Positions 26,862-37,344 of a stretch of 64,000 nt of DNA are shown piece after piece. The first letter of the stretch is position 1, and each line of letters opens with the position of its first letter. The position numbers and the translations under genes were made by a program. Where the stretch lies: the NCBI RefSeq assembly GCF_003605635.1, contig NZ_QMDW01000005.1:1-64000 (forward strand). Direction: 5' to 3'. This DNA comes from Halonotius pteroides. Lineage in GTDB: Archaea; Halobacteriota; Halobacteria; Halobacteriales; Haloferacaceae. The notes beneath the pieces are model-generated. The model saw nothing but the letters and a program-made list of their open reading frames with translations. It did no database searches and was not told the origin of the DNA.

Positions 26862-29800
26862 GTGAGACGCTCGCTGGTGTGGCTCGCTGTCGTCCTCGTC
26901 GCCGTCGTGGGCCTCACGAGCAGTGGACTCGTGGGTGTCGCGGCGGCACAGGACACGGCACCGACGTGTTCCGCGGTGTCGTTTTCTGGCGGTAACGGTA
27001 GCGCAGACGATCCCTACGAGATCGAGAACGTGAGCCAGTTGCAGTGTATCGAGAAAGATCTCGATGCACACTACGAACTCGTCTCCGACGTCGATGCCTC
27101 GGCGACGAGCGGGTGGAACGACGAGAAGGGATTTGAGCCGATCGGTAGCTGCACCGAAGTGGGTGAGGCGGATCCGTGGGAGGAATGTTCTGGCCAGCAA
27201 TTCACCGGGACGTTCGACGGTAACAGTCACACCGTGTCCGGGCTCACAATTGACCGCCCTGATACGAACGGAGTGGGGCTGTTTGCCGCTGCTGACGAAG
27301 CACGGTTCACAAACCTGCGGCTCGCGTCAGTGAACATCACTGGTGGCGAGAATACCGGCGGATTGGCCGGACAGCTAGTATCCGATAAAATCAATACCAA
27401 GGATGGATTCGTCGGGAACGTCTCGGTCAACGGGATCGTAACCGGCGAACTCGATACGGCCGGTGTCGTGGGGCACGGGCTTGACATCACCCTCGAGGAC
27501 CAGATCGTGTTCATCGGCACAGTCGTTGGCTCCGACGAGGTCGGTGGAATCCTCGGTCGCTCGTCGGAGGCGACGGCGGTGAGCACGAGTTACGTCAGAG
27601 CGACGGTGGAAGCGAAAGGAGATGAGCTAGGACGGGTGTACGGAGATGAAGCCGTTGCTGGGGGTCTCGTCGGAAACAGTGGTAATCCATCCGACTTCAC
27701 GAACGTCTACACTGTTGGGTCTGTCAGTGGAGACGTGGCCGGTTCGATCGTTGGAGGCGGGAACGCCCCCTCAAAGTTCGAAGACGTGTACTGGGACACC
27801 GACAAGGGTCCAAACGATGCCGTCGGGGGATACGAACCTGATGGTGTCGTTACCCCACTATCCACAGCCGAGATGCAGGGCGTCACCGCCGAGGAGAATA
27901 TGGATTTCGACTGGGCTGGAACGTGGCAGAGCGTCGCCGGCGACTATCCGGTGTTTCAGTGGGAAGCCGCTGCCGTCGGAGAGTCGTCGATCGCCGGTAT
28001 CGATGCAACGGACGTGACTGCGGTAGTAAATGAGACCGGCGGAGTGACCGTCGTCGCTACCGACGAGTTCGGTAACCGCCTCGAGTCGATGTCCATCTCT
28101 GTCGACGCCACAGACGGACTCTCTGGGATCGCCACTGACGACACGGAAACGACCGATTCGAACGGTCAAGCTACGTTTACGTTCACCGAGGAAACGGCTG
28201 GGACCTACGATCTAACCTTTTCAGCGGACGAATCGATAACCGATACTGCGACAGTGACCATTCGGGAAGGGGTCAATTGCGCAGTGGTAGAGTACAGCGG
28301 TGACGGGTCCACTGATGATCCATACGAAATCGACTCGCTGGCGAAACTCCAGTGCATCAACCAAGATCTTGATGCGCACTACGAACTCGTCTCCGACGTC
28401 GACGCCTCGGCGACGAGCGGGTGGAACGATGAGAAGGGGTTCGAGCCGATCGGGAACTCCAGCCAGCCGTTCACCGGCACGTTCGACGGAAACGACTCGA
28501 CGATTTCGGAGCTCGTAATCGACCGACCGCAGACGGAAGGTATTGGCCTCTTCGGTCACGTCGGCACCGATGGGGAGGTACGAAACGCCACGTTGGAAGC
28601 GGCGGAAGTCACCGGGGGAGATGAGGTCGGCGTCGTAGTCGGAGACAGTGCCGGATCGGTGACGAACGTGACGGCCTCTGGGAACGTCACTGGTGACGAG
28701 TACGTTGGCGGGGTGGTCGGATACGCGGATAGTGGCGTTATATCCGACTCGCATGGCTCTGTAACCGTGAACGCGACCAACTCTGTCGGTGGATTGGTCG
28801 GACAGGGGTGGTCCAACGCTGCGATACGAGAGTCTGTTGCGACCGGATCAGTGAATGCATCGGGATCTTGGGCCGGTGGACTCGTTGGCGATATCTACGG
28901 TGACAGTAGTATCAAGAACTCCATGGCGAGCGGCAACGTCACTGGTTCTGGTGACGTTGGCGGATTGATCGGCTACAGTGAGGGAGTCGTGACGAACGCG
29001 ACTGCTGCCGGGACTGTCTCAGGTTCCGATAATGATGTCGGTGGGCTGATCGGGTATACTGCCAGTGGGGAACTGGCGAATGTAACTGCGTTCGGGGACG
29101 TCTCGGGCGAAGCTAATGATGTCGGCGGGCTAGTTGGTGATAACTCAGTCACAGTTACAAACGCTACGGCGTCTGGAAACGTTTCAGGAGAATATGATGA
29201 AATCGGTGGCCTAGTCGGTAATAATTCTGGATTGGTAACGAATGTAGCTGCTTCCGGAACTGTCACTGGCGACGATGAAGTCGGGGGGCTGATCGGTGAT
29301 GATGATGCATCGGTAGTGCGGAATGCAACTGCCTCTGGGAACGTCACTGGTGACACTGAAGCCGGTGGGTTGATCGGTGTGAGTTCTGGAACGGTGAGAG
29401 ACGTCACGGCGTCTGGGAGTGTCACTGGTACCACTGATGTCGGCGGGCTGATCGGTGATAGTTCCGAATCGGTAGTGCAGAATGCAACCGCCTCTGGCAA
29501 TGTCACTGGTGACGAAGAAGCAGTCGGTGGACTAATCGGTGACGTAGACGAGGGGGGGAAGATCCTCAACTCGTACGCAACCGGTGATGTTTCCAGTAGC
29601 GCGAGTTGGGCAGTTGTCGGCGGGCTCGTTGGCGACAGCTCTGGCGAGAGAATCGCTGATTCGTTTGCAACTGGCAACGTCACGACCGATGGTGAAAACG
29701 TCGGCGGACTGGTCGGTATCCATCGTAGCGGAAACATCACGAACGTGACTTCGTCCGGAGCCGTCTCGGGCACGAGTAACGTCGGGGGACTCATAGGAAA

Positions 29801-32800
29801 AGTTGCATACAGTCCAGACACGGTCATTCGCAATGCCTCCGCAACGGGCAACGTGACTGCCAGTGGCACGAAAATCGGAGGATTCGTCGGGCTCAGCGCG
29901 AGCGGAAGCGGCACCGTCATCGACTCAGTTGCCCGCGGCGATGTGAACGTAACAGAAGGGTATTCACGTTCTACAGCCCTCGCGGGGGGATTCATCGGCA
30001 AGAACCAGTTCACCACGCTGACCAACGTCAGTGCAAGTGGTGACGTTTATGTGCCTGATGCAAACCGCGTCGGTGGGCTCATCGGCGAAAACAATGGAGA
30101 GAGTCTCACCGATGCTATCGCACGTGGTAATGTTAGTGGAGAGGGCGACGTTGGTGGGCTTATCGGGCGGGATGTGGGCCGTAGCGAGCTGATTGTTAAC
30201 GCAACTGCGACGGGTCAGGTCACTGCGACAGGTGATGACGTTGGTGGACTTATCGGCTTCTCTGCGCGTCCAAAAACGTTGGAAAACATACGCGCAACGG
30301 GACATGTGACGGGTAATAAAGAAGTCGGTGGGCTCGTTGGTGATGTCCGTAGTGGAATTGAGCTTACCAACGCCACCGCAAGCGGCGACGTCGAGGGAAC
30401 CCAATACGTCGGCGGCTTGGCCGGTGAACTTTACCAACCGACTATTACTGATGCCACGGCGACTGGGGACGTGACCAGCACCGCTACAGCCGGCAGTAGT
30501 TACGCAGGGGGGCTAATCGGAGAAATGCCTGCCGGCACAATCTCCGCCTCCGCCGCTACAGGAAACGTGACTGCCGCTGGGAGCCATGTTGGCGGGCTGG
30601 TCGGTTTGCTACAAGACTCGGAGTTCTCCGATGAGCCAGCACAGATCAACGAGTCCTACGCGACCGGTGACGTCACTGGCAACCAATCCGTGGGCGGACT
30701 CGCAGGTAAAGCAATACGGACCAACATCACGAACGCCTACGCGACCGGGAGCGTCGACGGCAATGCATCGCTCGGTGGCCTCGTTGGGAACGTTTCCGGC
30801 GGTAACGTCACCCTCTCGTACGCGGTCGGTGCTGTCGCCGACGAACCTGCTGCTGGCGGTCTGATCGGCACAGTCCACAACTCGCCAACGGTGCAAAACA
30901 CGTACTGGGACAACCAGACCACCGAGCGGACCTCTTCGGCTGGCGCTGGAGCGCAATCGCTTCTCACTGTCGGGTTGAAGGGCGACAATGCGAAGACAAA
31001 CGCGACCGGCTTCGACTTCCAGAACACGTGGGATATCCGCAGTGGGGCGGCAGTTTCCTACCCGTATCTGCGGAACAACACCCAATCGCCGCCACCGGGG
31101 CTTGAGAGTCCGTTTGCTGGCGGCACTGGATCTGAATCGTCTCCGTTCGAGATCAAAAACTGGTATCATCTTGACAACGTAAGTCGGCTCCCGGGTGCGA
31201 ACTACACGCTTGTTGCCGATCTTGATTCGAATACGACAGGCTACGACGAGGTGGCTAATGCGAGTGCGAACGACGAGAAGGGGTTCGAGCCGATCGGAAG
31301 CAGCGAGCAGCGATTTGTCGGAACGTTCGACGGACGCAACCGAACTATCTCGAACTTATATATAAATAGGAACTTAAATTATGTTGGACTATTCTCTTAT
31401 GTTGGCGAAGGCGGAGACATATATAATCTTACAGTTGTAGACGTGAACATCACCGCAGAGCTCCATGTCGGCGGAGTTGCCGGGACTAACGGCGGCACAC
31501 TTCGTAACATCTCGGTAGGTGGAACAGTCAGGTCCACCTCTGAGGGGTATTCAAACAGTGGTGGTCTTGTCGGTGAGAACACGGGTACGGTCAGAAGAGC
31601 GACCGCTGACGTGACAACTAGTGGTACAAAGACCGTCGGCGGTCTCGTTGGAATTAACGGTGGTACGATCAAGTACTCGAGTGCGAACGGAAACGTATCT
31701 GGTTCCCAATCCGTCGGTGGACTCGTCGGTGTCAATTTTGCGAGAGGAAAGACCGCTACTATCGAACAGTCCTCTGTGAGTGGCGATGTAACAGGGGACG
31801 AGTTCGTGGGAGGGCTCGCTGGCCAAAATTTCAATAGCGTATTAAATACCTCTTCGGCAAACGGAACGGTAACTGGCGATAGCTATGTCGGGGGCCTCGC
31901 CGGAGTCGCTGTTGGCGGGCAAATAACCGACGCAAGCGCCAATGCGACCGTTGAGGGTACCACGTCCGTGGGCGGCTTGGTCGGAACGACCCGCAACGAG
32001 ACGGTCGTCCACAGCTACGCGGTCGGCAACGTCACCGGCGACACGGCCGTCGGCGGACTCGTCGGCAATCACACCGGAGCGAACGCCAACGTAACCGAGG
32101 CGTATGCCGCCGGGACAGTCTCCGGGGGAACCGATGTCGGCGGTCTGATAGGCACGACGCAGGCGTCGCCGACGGTCGAGAGCGCCTACTGGGACACCGA
32201 GACGACGGCCCAATCGTCCTCGGAGGCCGGCACCGGTCTCAACACCAGCCAACTCAAGGCCAACGAGAGTCTGGCCGGCTTCGACTTCCAGCACACGTGG
32301 GATGTCGTGGACAACGAGACCCACAGCTCCTACCCGTATCTGCGGAACAACACCCAATCGCCGCCACCGGGAATACACGAGCTTGCTCCCACACCCGGGG
32401 CGGGCGGCGATGGCAACGACGATCGCGACAGCGGTCAAAGCAACGAGGAAAGCAGCGACAGTAATGACAACAGCGGCAACGGCGCCAGTACCAGCGGTGG
32501 TAGTGATAGCGACGATGGCGACAACGGTCGTCCGAGCGTGAGCGTCCGCTCGATGGCACAACCCGACGCCGCGGGAGCGCAGGACGGTGAGTCCGATGTG
32601 GCCCCGACTTCGACCACCGGGTTCGTCGTCTCGATGCGGAACGTCGACGCTGGCGAGCAGATTGCCGTCGACTTCACCGAACAGCGCCGACCGACGGCTA
32701 GCCAACCCACAGACGAGGAGGCGCCGTCGACGGAGAACGAGGAGACACCATCTGGGGAGTCGGCGCCCCGCAACGTCCAATCAGACGGCCTCGTGCTCAC

Positions 32801-33722
32801 CGTCAGCGAGGAGGGCGACTACGAACTTACCGTGACCGCACGCGACGTCGATGTCTTCGCCACGGCCGCCGAATCGAGTGATGGCGACGCCGAGCCTTCC
32901 GACGGAGAGGACACGGATCGTGGCGAGGGCGAGTCATCCGGCGAGGTGGACCTCTCGACGGACGCCTTCGACGAAGAGAGCACACGGTTCGTCGAGGCGA
33001 CTTCCGCTCGACCCGTCGGCTTTATCACCGTCGAACACACCTTCGATTCGGACGACCTCGAGACGGCGACACACCGGTTCCGTGTTCGCAAGAGCTACTT
33101 GGCGGCCACTGGCGCGACCGCCGAGAGTGTCGCCCTGTACCGCGAGGAGCCGGAGGGCTACCGCGCGCTGTCGACACGGCGCGTTGGCGAAGACGACGCG
33201 TACTACTACTTCGAGGCGGACACGCCGGGCTTCTCGACGTTCGTGATCGGCACAGAGGCCCCGATATTCGACCTCGGAGGGCCAACGCTCGAGCAAGCCG
33301 ATGTGGAGACCGGTGTGATCGACGCGAGCGTCCCGGTCGAGAACATCGGGACCGAGCCGGGGACGTACACGGTTCGACTGCGCGGTGACGGTGTCGTCCT
33401 CGCAGAGACCGAGGTGTCGGTGCCGGCGGGTGAGACCGTCGAGGCAACCGTGCGAGCGACCGTCCCCGACGCCGATGGGCTGGCGCTTACCGTCGCAGGA
33501 GAATCGTTGGGAGAGTTCACCGTCGAAGACAGCGATGCCGATGGGTCCGAACGCACGACAGACGCGGGAGTACAATCGACCGCGGACGCCGAAGATGCCA
33601 CCGATGAGCCCTCCGACACAGCCGACGGATCGGCCCCTGGTGGACGATTCCTCGTCCTACTGGTAGCTGCTGTGCTGGTCGTGGTCGCCGTGTGGGCACT
33701 GCGGCGAAGGGACGAGCCGTGA
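26862..33722 (+). CDS. Giant GLUG-repeat surface protein, second copy type
   Basis: A 2,286-residue exported protein. GTG start; signal segment at residues 5-30 ending GVAAAQ. Two early halves share the block YEI-x5-LQCI ... DLDAHYELVSDVDASATSGWN, followed by GLUG units. About forty GLUG units (VGGLIG/VGGLVG every 25-35 residues) fill residues 150-1800 and should form a long beta-solenoid. A Big_1-like Ig domain sits at about 390-470. After a Ser/Asp/Gly linker comes a PGF-pre-PGF domain (about 2030-2134), then a CARDB-like domain and a C-terminal membrane helix with RRRDEP. Unlike the 241-10023 protein there is no PGF tripeptide before the helix (APGGRF instead), so it is probably a membrane-spanning protein and not an archaeosortase substrate. 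Role: adhesion or cell contact, by inference. Confidence 0.92.
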   Translation: MRRSLVWLAVVLVAVVGLTSSGLVGVAAAQDTAPTCSAVSFSGGNGSADDPYEIENVSQLQCIEKDLDAHYELVSDVDASATSGWNDEKGFEPIGSCTEVGEADPWEECSGQQFTGTFDGNSHTVSGLTIDRPDTNGVGLFAAADEARFTNLRLASVNITGGENTGGLAGQLVSDKINTKDGFVGNVSVNGIVTGELDTAGVVGHGLDITLEDQIVFIGTVVGSDEVGGILGRSSEATAVSTSYVRATVEAKGDELGRVYGDEAVAGGLVGNSGNPSDFTNVYTVGSVSGDVAGSIVGGGNAPSKFEDVYWDTDKGPNDAVGGYEPDGVVTPLSTAEMQGVTAEENMDFDWAGTWQSVAGDYPVFQWEAAAVGESSIAGIDATDVTAVVNETGGVTVVATDEFGNRLESMSISVDATDGLSGIATDDTETTDSNGQATFTFTEETAGTYDLTFSADESITDTATVTIREGVNCAVVEYSGDGSTDDPYEIDSLAKLQCINQDLDAHYELVSDVDASATSGWNDEKGFEPIGNSSQPFTGTFDGNDSTISELVIDRPQTEGIGLFGHVGTDGEVRNATLEAAEVTGGDEVGVVVGDSAGSVTNVTASGNVTGDEYVGGVVGYADSGVISDSHGSVTVNATNSVGGLVGQGWSNAAIRESVATGSVNASGSWAGGLVGDIYGDSSIKNSMASGNVTGSGDVGGLIGYSEGVVTNATAAGTVSGSDNDVGGLIGYTASGELANVTAFGDVSGEANDVGGLVGDNSVTVTNATASGNVSGEYDEIGGLVGNNSGLVTNVAASGTVTGDDEVGGLIGDDDASVVRNATASGNVTGDTEAGGLIGVSSGTVRDVTASGSVTGTTDVGGLIGDSSESVVQNATASGNVTGDEEAVGGLIGDVDEGGKILNSYATGDVSSSASWAVVGGLVGDSSGERIADSFATGNVTTDGENVGGLVGIHRSGNITNVTSSGAVSGTSNVGGLIGKVAYSPDTVIRNASATGNVTASGTKIGGFVGLSASGSGTVIDSVARGDVNVTEGYSRSTALAGGFIGKNQFTTLTNVSASGDVYVPDANRVGGLIGENNGESLTDAIARGNVSGEGDVGGLIGRDVGRSELIVNATATGQVTATGDDVGGLIGFSARPKTLENIRATGHVTGNKEVGGLVGDVRSGIELTNATASGDVEGTQYVGGLAGELYQPTITDATATGDVTSTATAGSSYAGGLIGEMPAGTISASAATGNVTAAGSHVGGLVGLLQDSEFSDEPAQINESYATGDVTGNQSVGGLAGKAIRTNITNAYATGSVDGNASLGGLVGNVSGGNVTLSYAVGAVADEPAAGGLIGTVHNSPTVQNTYWDNQTTERTSSAGAGAQSLLTVGLKGDNAKTNATGFDFQNTWDIRSGAAVSYPYLRNNTQSPPPGLESPFAGGTGSESSPFEIKNWYHLDNVSRLPGANYTLVADLDSNTTGYDEVANASANDEKGFEPIGSSEQRFVGTFDGRNRTISNLYINRNLNYVGLFSYVGEGGDIYNLTVVDVNITAELHVGGVAGTNGGTLRNISVGGTVRSTSEGYSNSGGLVGENTGTVRRATADVTTSGTKTVGGLVGINGGTIKYSSANGNVSGSQSVGGLVGVNFARGKTATIEQSSVSGDVTGDEFVGGLAGQNFNSVLNTSSANGTVTGDSYVGGLAGVAVGGQITDASANATVEGTTSVGGLVGTTRNETVVHSYAVGNVTGDTAVGGLVGNHTGANANVTEAYAAGTVSGGTDVGGLIGTTQASPTVESAYWDTETTAQSSSEAGTGLNTSQLKANESLAGFDFQHTWDVVDNETHSSYPYLRNNTQSPPPGIHELAPTPGAGGDGNDDRDSGQSNEESSDSNDNSGNGASTSGGSDSDDGDNGRPSVSVRSMAQPDAAGAQDGESDVAPTSTTGFVVSMRNVDAGEQIAVDFTEQRRPTASQPTDEEAPSTENEETPSGESAPRNVQSDGLVLTVSEEGDYELTVTARDVDVFATAAESSDGDAEPSDGEDTDRGEGESSGEVDLSTDAFDEESTRFVEATSARPVGFITVEHTFDSDDLETATHRFRVRKSYLAATGATAESVALYREEPEGYRALSTRRVGEDDAYYYFEADTPGFSTFVIGTEAPIFDLGGPTLEQADVETGVIDASVPVENIGTEPGTYTVRLRGDGVVLAETEVSVPAGETVEATVRATVPDADGLALTVAGESLGEFTVEDSDADGSERTTDAGVQSTADAEDATDEPSDTADGSAPGGRFLVLLVAAVLVVVAVWALRRRDEP

Positions 33723-33774
33723 GCCCTCCGGGGGGCATGCCCTAAGACGCTGACCGGCACAATCGAACTGAAAT

Positions 33775-33782
33775 TATATAAT
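33775..33782 (+). promoter_or_regulatory. TATA box of the membrane histidine kinase
   Basis: TATATAAT centred about 28 nt before ATG 33806, the spacing expected for a leaderless haloarchaeal transcript. It supports the chosen start and shows that the kinase is transcribed separately from the surface protein gene. Confidence 0.6.
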
Positions 33783-33805
33783 ATCTCTACTGCGTTTCGT
33801 CTTGT

Positions 33806-35575
33806 ATGATCAGCGAGGTTCAAGCAGTCCTCCTCGTTCTCATCGTGAATCTCTTCGCGTACGTGGCCGTCACCCTCGTGGCGTGGTGGAATCGCCACAA
33901 GCCCGGCGTCTGGTACTTCGTGTTCGGAGCTGTCTTTATGATCCTCTTTTCACTGTCGGATATCGCCGTCCTCACCACACGCAGCGTCGCACTCATCGAA
34001 CGGATACAGGTACTCACGACAGGGCTCGCCCCGGCAGCAACGGCGACCTGGGTGTTGTTCGTTCTCGGATATCTCGGCTATCTCGCGGACGTCTCGCGGT
34101 GGCAGCAAGCGGCGGTGATGGGGGGAATAGTCGGGCTCCCACTGCTATTGGCGGCTATTCCGGGCATATACGTCGAGCCGAGCGTCGCACCGCTTTGGGG
34201 GACGCCGAGTTCGAGCCCGCGTTTCGACGCGGTCGGCTCGGTCGTTCTGCTATCGACACTCGCTGCGTTGTTGATGGGGAGTCTCCTCTTATTTCGAGCC
34301 GCACTCGCCCAGCGCGTCGTCAAAGTGCGAACCGCAGCCGTGCTCGCCGTTCCCGCGCTGGTGTTTTTCCTCGCTGCGACGGTCGGCATCGTCGGCATTG
34401 TCCCCCGAACACTTCCGTTGCCACGAGTCGTCGGACCGTTCGCCGCTGCGGCCTATTTGTATTTTTTCGCGGTCGCAGAAGGGTTCAGCGTGCTGCCCGC
34501 AACAGGGAACCTCGGAGTCGATCAGGCCTTCGACCAACTGGACGCCGGTGTCGTCGTCGTCGAGGACGATACCATCATCCGCTGTAATCCGACTGCTACG
34601 GAGTATCTCGGTCTTGAGCGTCCAAACGTAGCCACAGGTGAATCAGCGGCGGCTGTTCTTGACGAGTTCGTAGGCCGCCCAATCGACGACCCGGTGGTCA
34701 CCGTCAAGCAAAACGATCGCGTCTACGAGGTCACCCGCTCACAGATCCACTCCAGCGGGGTTGTACTGTTAATCCAAGACGTGACGACCCGGCGGGAGCG
34801 GCTGGAATTACAGCGGCAGAACGAACAGCTCGAACGGCTCGCCCACATTGTCTCACACGACTTTCAAACGCCGCTATCGACCGCGAATAAACTGACAACG
34901 CTACTCCGTCTCGATGAGGGCGTATCCGGCACAGAAGCCGCCCAAACCATTGACGATCTGGAGGCGGTCCACGACCGTCTGACCACCTTTGCCGACCAGT
35001 TACCGACGCTGGCACGCGAGAGTGCATCGATCGGCGACCCCACAGACTGCGAGCTGGCAGACGTCGCGGCGTCGGCGTGGGACGTTGTCGAAACCGGACC
35101 ATTGAAACTCGACATCGTGTCGTCGCGCCAGCTCATCGGTGACGACACCCGTCTCGAACAGGCCTTTCAGAATCTCTTCGAGAACGTCGTTATGCACGGT
35201 AACGTCCCTACCGAGTGGCCAAGGAATCGACCGGACTCGTCGACTGCGTCTGCTACGCCGCCGACCGACGTCTCGAACGCAGTCCAGCGTGAAACAAGCG
35301 CGTCGACGGTCACTGTCGGACGAACGGAATCGGGGTTCTACGTTGCCGACGACGGGCCGGGATTCGTTGCGACACAAGATGCGAAAATCTTCGACTACGG
35401 TATGAGTACCGGCTCCGGGTCGGGGCTCGGACTTGCGATCGTCCGCACCATCTTCGAGGCCCACGGCTGGGAGATCTCCGCGACCGAGAGTGCGAGTGGT
35501 GGGGCCCGATTCGACGTCCACATCGAAACAGGACCACCCGAAATCGAGACCGAAAATGTACATGTTAGTGGCTGA
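33806..35575 (+). CDS. 7TM-PAS histidine kinase
   Basis: 589 residues. Residues 1-235 have about seven hydrophobic helices and match the histidine kinase N-terminal 7TM region found in haloarchaea. Residues about 240-330 form a PAS-like domain (LDAGVVVVEDDTIIRCNPTATEYLG). The H-box is AHIVSHDFQTPLSTA (His near 352). The ATPase domain has the N-box QNLFENVVMHG, the G1 box VADDGPGF and G2 GSGSGLGLAIV. A stretch of roughly 40 Ser/Thr/Pro-rich residues is inserted between N-box and G1, longer than usual. The REC-GAF-Bat regulator 72 bp downstream is its likely partner, and the giant surface protein upstream is a plausible target. Confidence 0.92.
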   Translation: MISEVQAVLLVLIVNLFAYVAVTLVAWWNRHKPGVWYFVFGAVFMILFSLSDIAVLTTRSVALIERIQVLTTGLAPAATATWVLFVLGYLGYLADVSRWQQAAVMGGIVGLPLLLAAIPGIYVEPSVAPLWGTPSSSPRFDAVGSVVLLSTLAALLMGSLLLFRAALAQRVVKVRTAAVLAVPALVFFLAATVGIVGIVPRTLPLPRVVGPFAAAAYLYFFAVAEGFSVLPATGNLGVDQAFDQLDAGVVVVEDDTIIRCNPTATEYLGLERPNVATGESAAAVLDEFVGRPIDDPVVTVKQNDRVYEVTRSQIHSSGVVLLIQDVTTRRERLELQRQNEQLERLAHIVSHDFQTPLSTANKLTTLLRLDEGVSGTEAAQTIDDLEAVHDRLTTFADQLPTLARESASIGDPTDCELADVAASAWDVVETGPLKLDIVSSRQLIGDDTRLEQAFQNLFENVVMHGNVPTEWPRNRPDSSTASATPPTDVSNAVQRETSASTVTVGRTESGFYVADDGPGFVATQDAKIFDYGMSTGSGSGLGLAIVRTIFEAHGWEISATESASGGARFDVHIETGPPEIETENVHVSG

Positions 35576-35647
35576 GCGGTGTCACATACCAGCGCTTGAA
35601 GGTATACAGCTTATATTCACGTCTATGATACAACCGAAACAAGAGCC

Positions 35648-37297
35648 GTGAACGGACGAACCGATGGGCGAGATGTAGCAACTGAGCCACTACTCGGCCC
35701 TATGCCGGTACTTCTCGTGGACGACGACCCGCAGTGGGCCCGAGCGACGGCTCGATTGCTCGAGACCACCGAGCCGAAGCTAGAGGTGACAATCGCGAAT
35801 AGTCTCACAGCCGGACGCGAGGTGCTCGATGCGGAACCATGGCGCTGCATCATCTGTGATTATCAGCTGGGCGATGGGACTGGCTTCGATTTGCTGGAGG
35901 ACGTCCAAGAGGAGACGCAGGACTGCCCGTTCCTCCTCGTTACAGGCAGGGGTGACGAACAGATTGCGAGTCAGGCGATCAGTCGGGGTGTCACCGACTA
36001 TATCATCAAGAATCACGACGACAGCGAGGCAACGCTGATTGGCAACCGGGTGCGGAACGCCATCGCCTCCGCTAACTTCCAGCGGCAGTTGAGCCGGGAG
36101 TACCAGAGCAAGACGGCGATACTGGATCTGCTCCGCTCTACGACGCTGTCTGAGGGGCTTTTGGGACAGTTCTGTCGGATTCTGGTCGAGGAGAATCAGT
36201 ATACCGGCGCGTGGATCGGCGCAGTTGACACGGATTCGGAACGTGCGGTCGTTCCACGAGCAGTCACAGGGTGTCAGGCGTATCTCGAGGCAGTAACTGG
36301 TTCGGCGGGCATTCGATCGGATAGTGCTGATCCAGCAACGCAAGTCCTCTCTCGGGACGAACCGGTTGTCGTTTCTGTGCCCGAGAGCCAAGACAGCGAG
36401 GGAGTCCCCACAGCGTACAAACTCGTCTCCGAGCGCTGGGCCGAACTCGCGCGTGAGCATGGATTTACTACTGCCGCTGCCCTCCCGATAACCTACGACG
36501 ACGTTCGAATCGGAACGCTTTGTGTGTATCTCACCCCAAACGATCCGCCGTTAACCGGACGCCGCTGGAAAACGCTCACCGAGTACGCAGACGTAATCGG
36601 CCACGCACAACACAACGAGGAATTGGCACAGTCACTGCTCGGCGACCCCAGCCAGTGGGTAGAACTCGAGATAACCGATCCGTCACTTCCTCTAGCCGAG
36701 CTCACGTCTACCCTCGGTGGCTCCACCTGCGCTCGTGTGCTCTCGACGCGCAGACAAGACGATGGAACCCTGCAGTACCTGACGATGATTGCAGATAGCT
36801 CGATTGAGGAAATTGAGGCGGCTGCTGAGGAATCGGGCACGTTCGAGCTGAAGTCGCCAGTCGAAACCGCAGCTGGTATTCGCTGTGACGTCTACAGCGC
36901 CGTCTTCCCGCCCGAAGCTACGCTGGTGATTCATTCGGCAAGAGTCGAGGAGATTACCGCGACCAACGGGACGGTCCACCTCATATCAGCAGTGCCTGAC
37001 CACGCTACTGCGACCACGATCATTGACACGCTGAAAGAACAGTTCGAGACCGTCACGATGACCGCGTTGTGGAACACTGAGAGAGAATCACCCGAGGAGC
37101 TATCGTCCCCGCTCGCCTCCCTCACTGACAAACAGGAATCTGTCCTCCGCCAAGCGTACTTCCGTGGGTACTTCGAGCGGCCCCGCCAGGTGTCCGCGTC
37201 CGAATTAGCCCAGACGCTCGGTATCGCTCGTGCAACGATGACACAACACCTCCGGGCTGCACAACAGAAGGTCTTCGACGAACTACTAGACGAGTAA
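35648..37297 (+). CDS. REC-GAF-Bat response regulator
   Basis: 549 residues from GTG 35648; an in-frame ATG at 35702 is an alternative and starts right at the receiver core (MPVLLVDDD). A TATA-like stretch near 35608 favours the upstream start. REC covers about 18-145 with the phospho-acceptor Asp in CIICDYQLGDG and Lys in YIIKNHDD. A GAF domain occupies about 160-320, then the bacterioopsin-activator region, then C-terminal HTH_10 (LTDKQESVLRQAYFRGYF ... RATMTQHLRAAQQ). It probably receives phosphate from the 7TM-PAS kinase just upstream and acts on DNA. It is the third Bat-type regulator along this window. Confidence 0.92.
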   Translation: MNGRTDGRDVATEPLLGPMPVLLVDDDPQWARATARLLETTEPKLEVTIANSLTAGREVLDAEPWRCIICDYQLGDGTGFDLLEDVQEETQDCPFLLVTGRGDEQIASQAISRGVTDYIIKNHDDSEATLIGNRVRNAIASANFQRQLSREYQSKTAILDLLRSTTLSEGLLGQFCRILVEENQYTGAWIGAVDTDSERAVVPRAVTGCQAYLEAVTGSAGIRSDSADPATQVLSRDEPVVVSVPESQDSEGVPTAYKLVSERWAELAREHGFTTAAALPITYDDVRIGTLCVYLTPNDPPLTGRRWKTLTEYADVIGHAQHNEELAQSLLGDPSQWVELEITDPSLPLAELTSTLGGSTCARVLSTRRQDDGTLQYLTMIADSSIEEIEAAAEESGTFELKSPVETAAGIRCDVYSAVFPPEATLVIHSARVEEITATNGTVHLISAVPDHATATTIIDTLKEQFETVTMTALWNTERESPEELSSPLASLTDKQESVLRQAYFRGYFERPRQVSASELAQTLGIARATMTQHLRAAQQKVFDELLDE

Positions 37298-37344
37298 TGG
37301 GCTGCGCATACGAGGCTAAACAGGGCAGATTTTCACAACAGATT

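Noticed and set aside
28973-30025. Minus-strand frame of 350 codons inside the second surface protein
   Set aside because: Mirror of the GLUG repeats (PTSPPT-type pattern), no independent start or domain.
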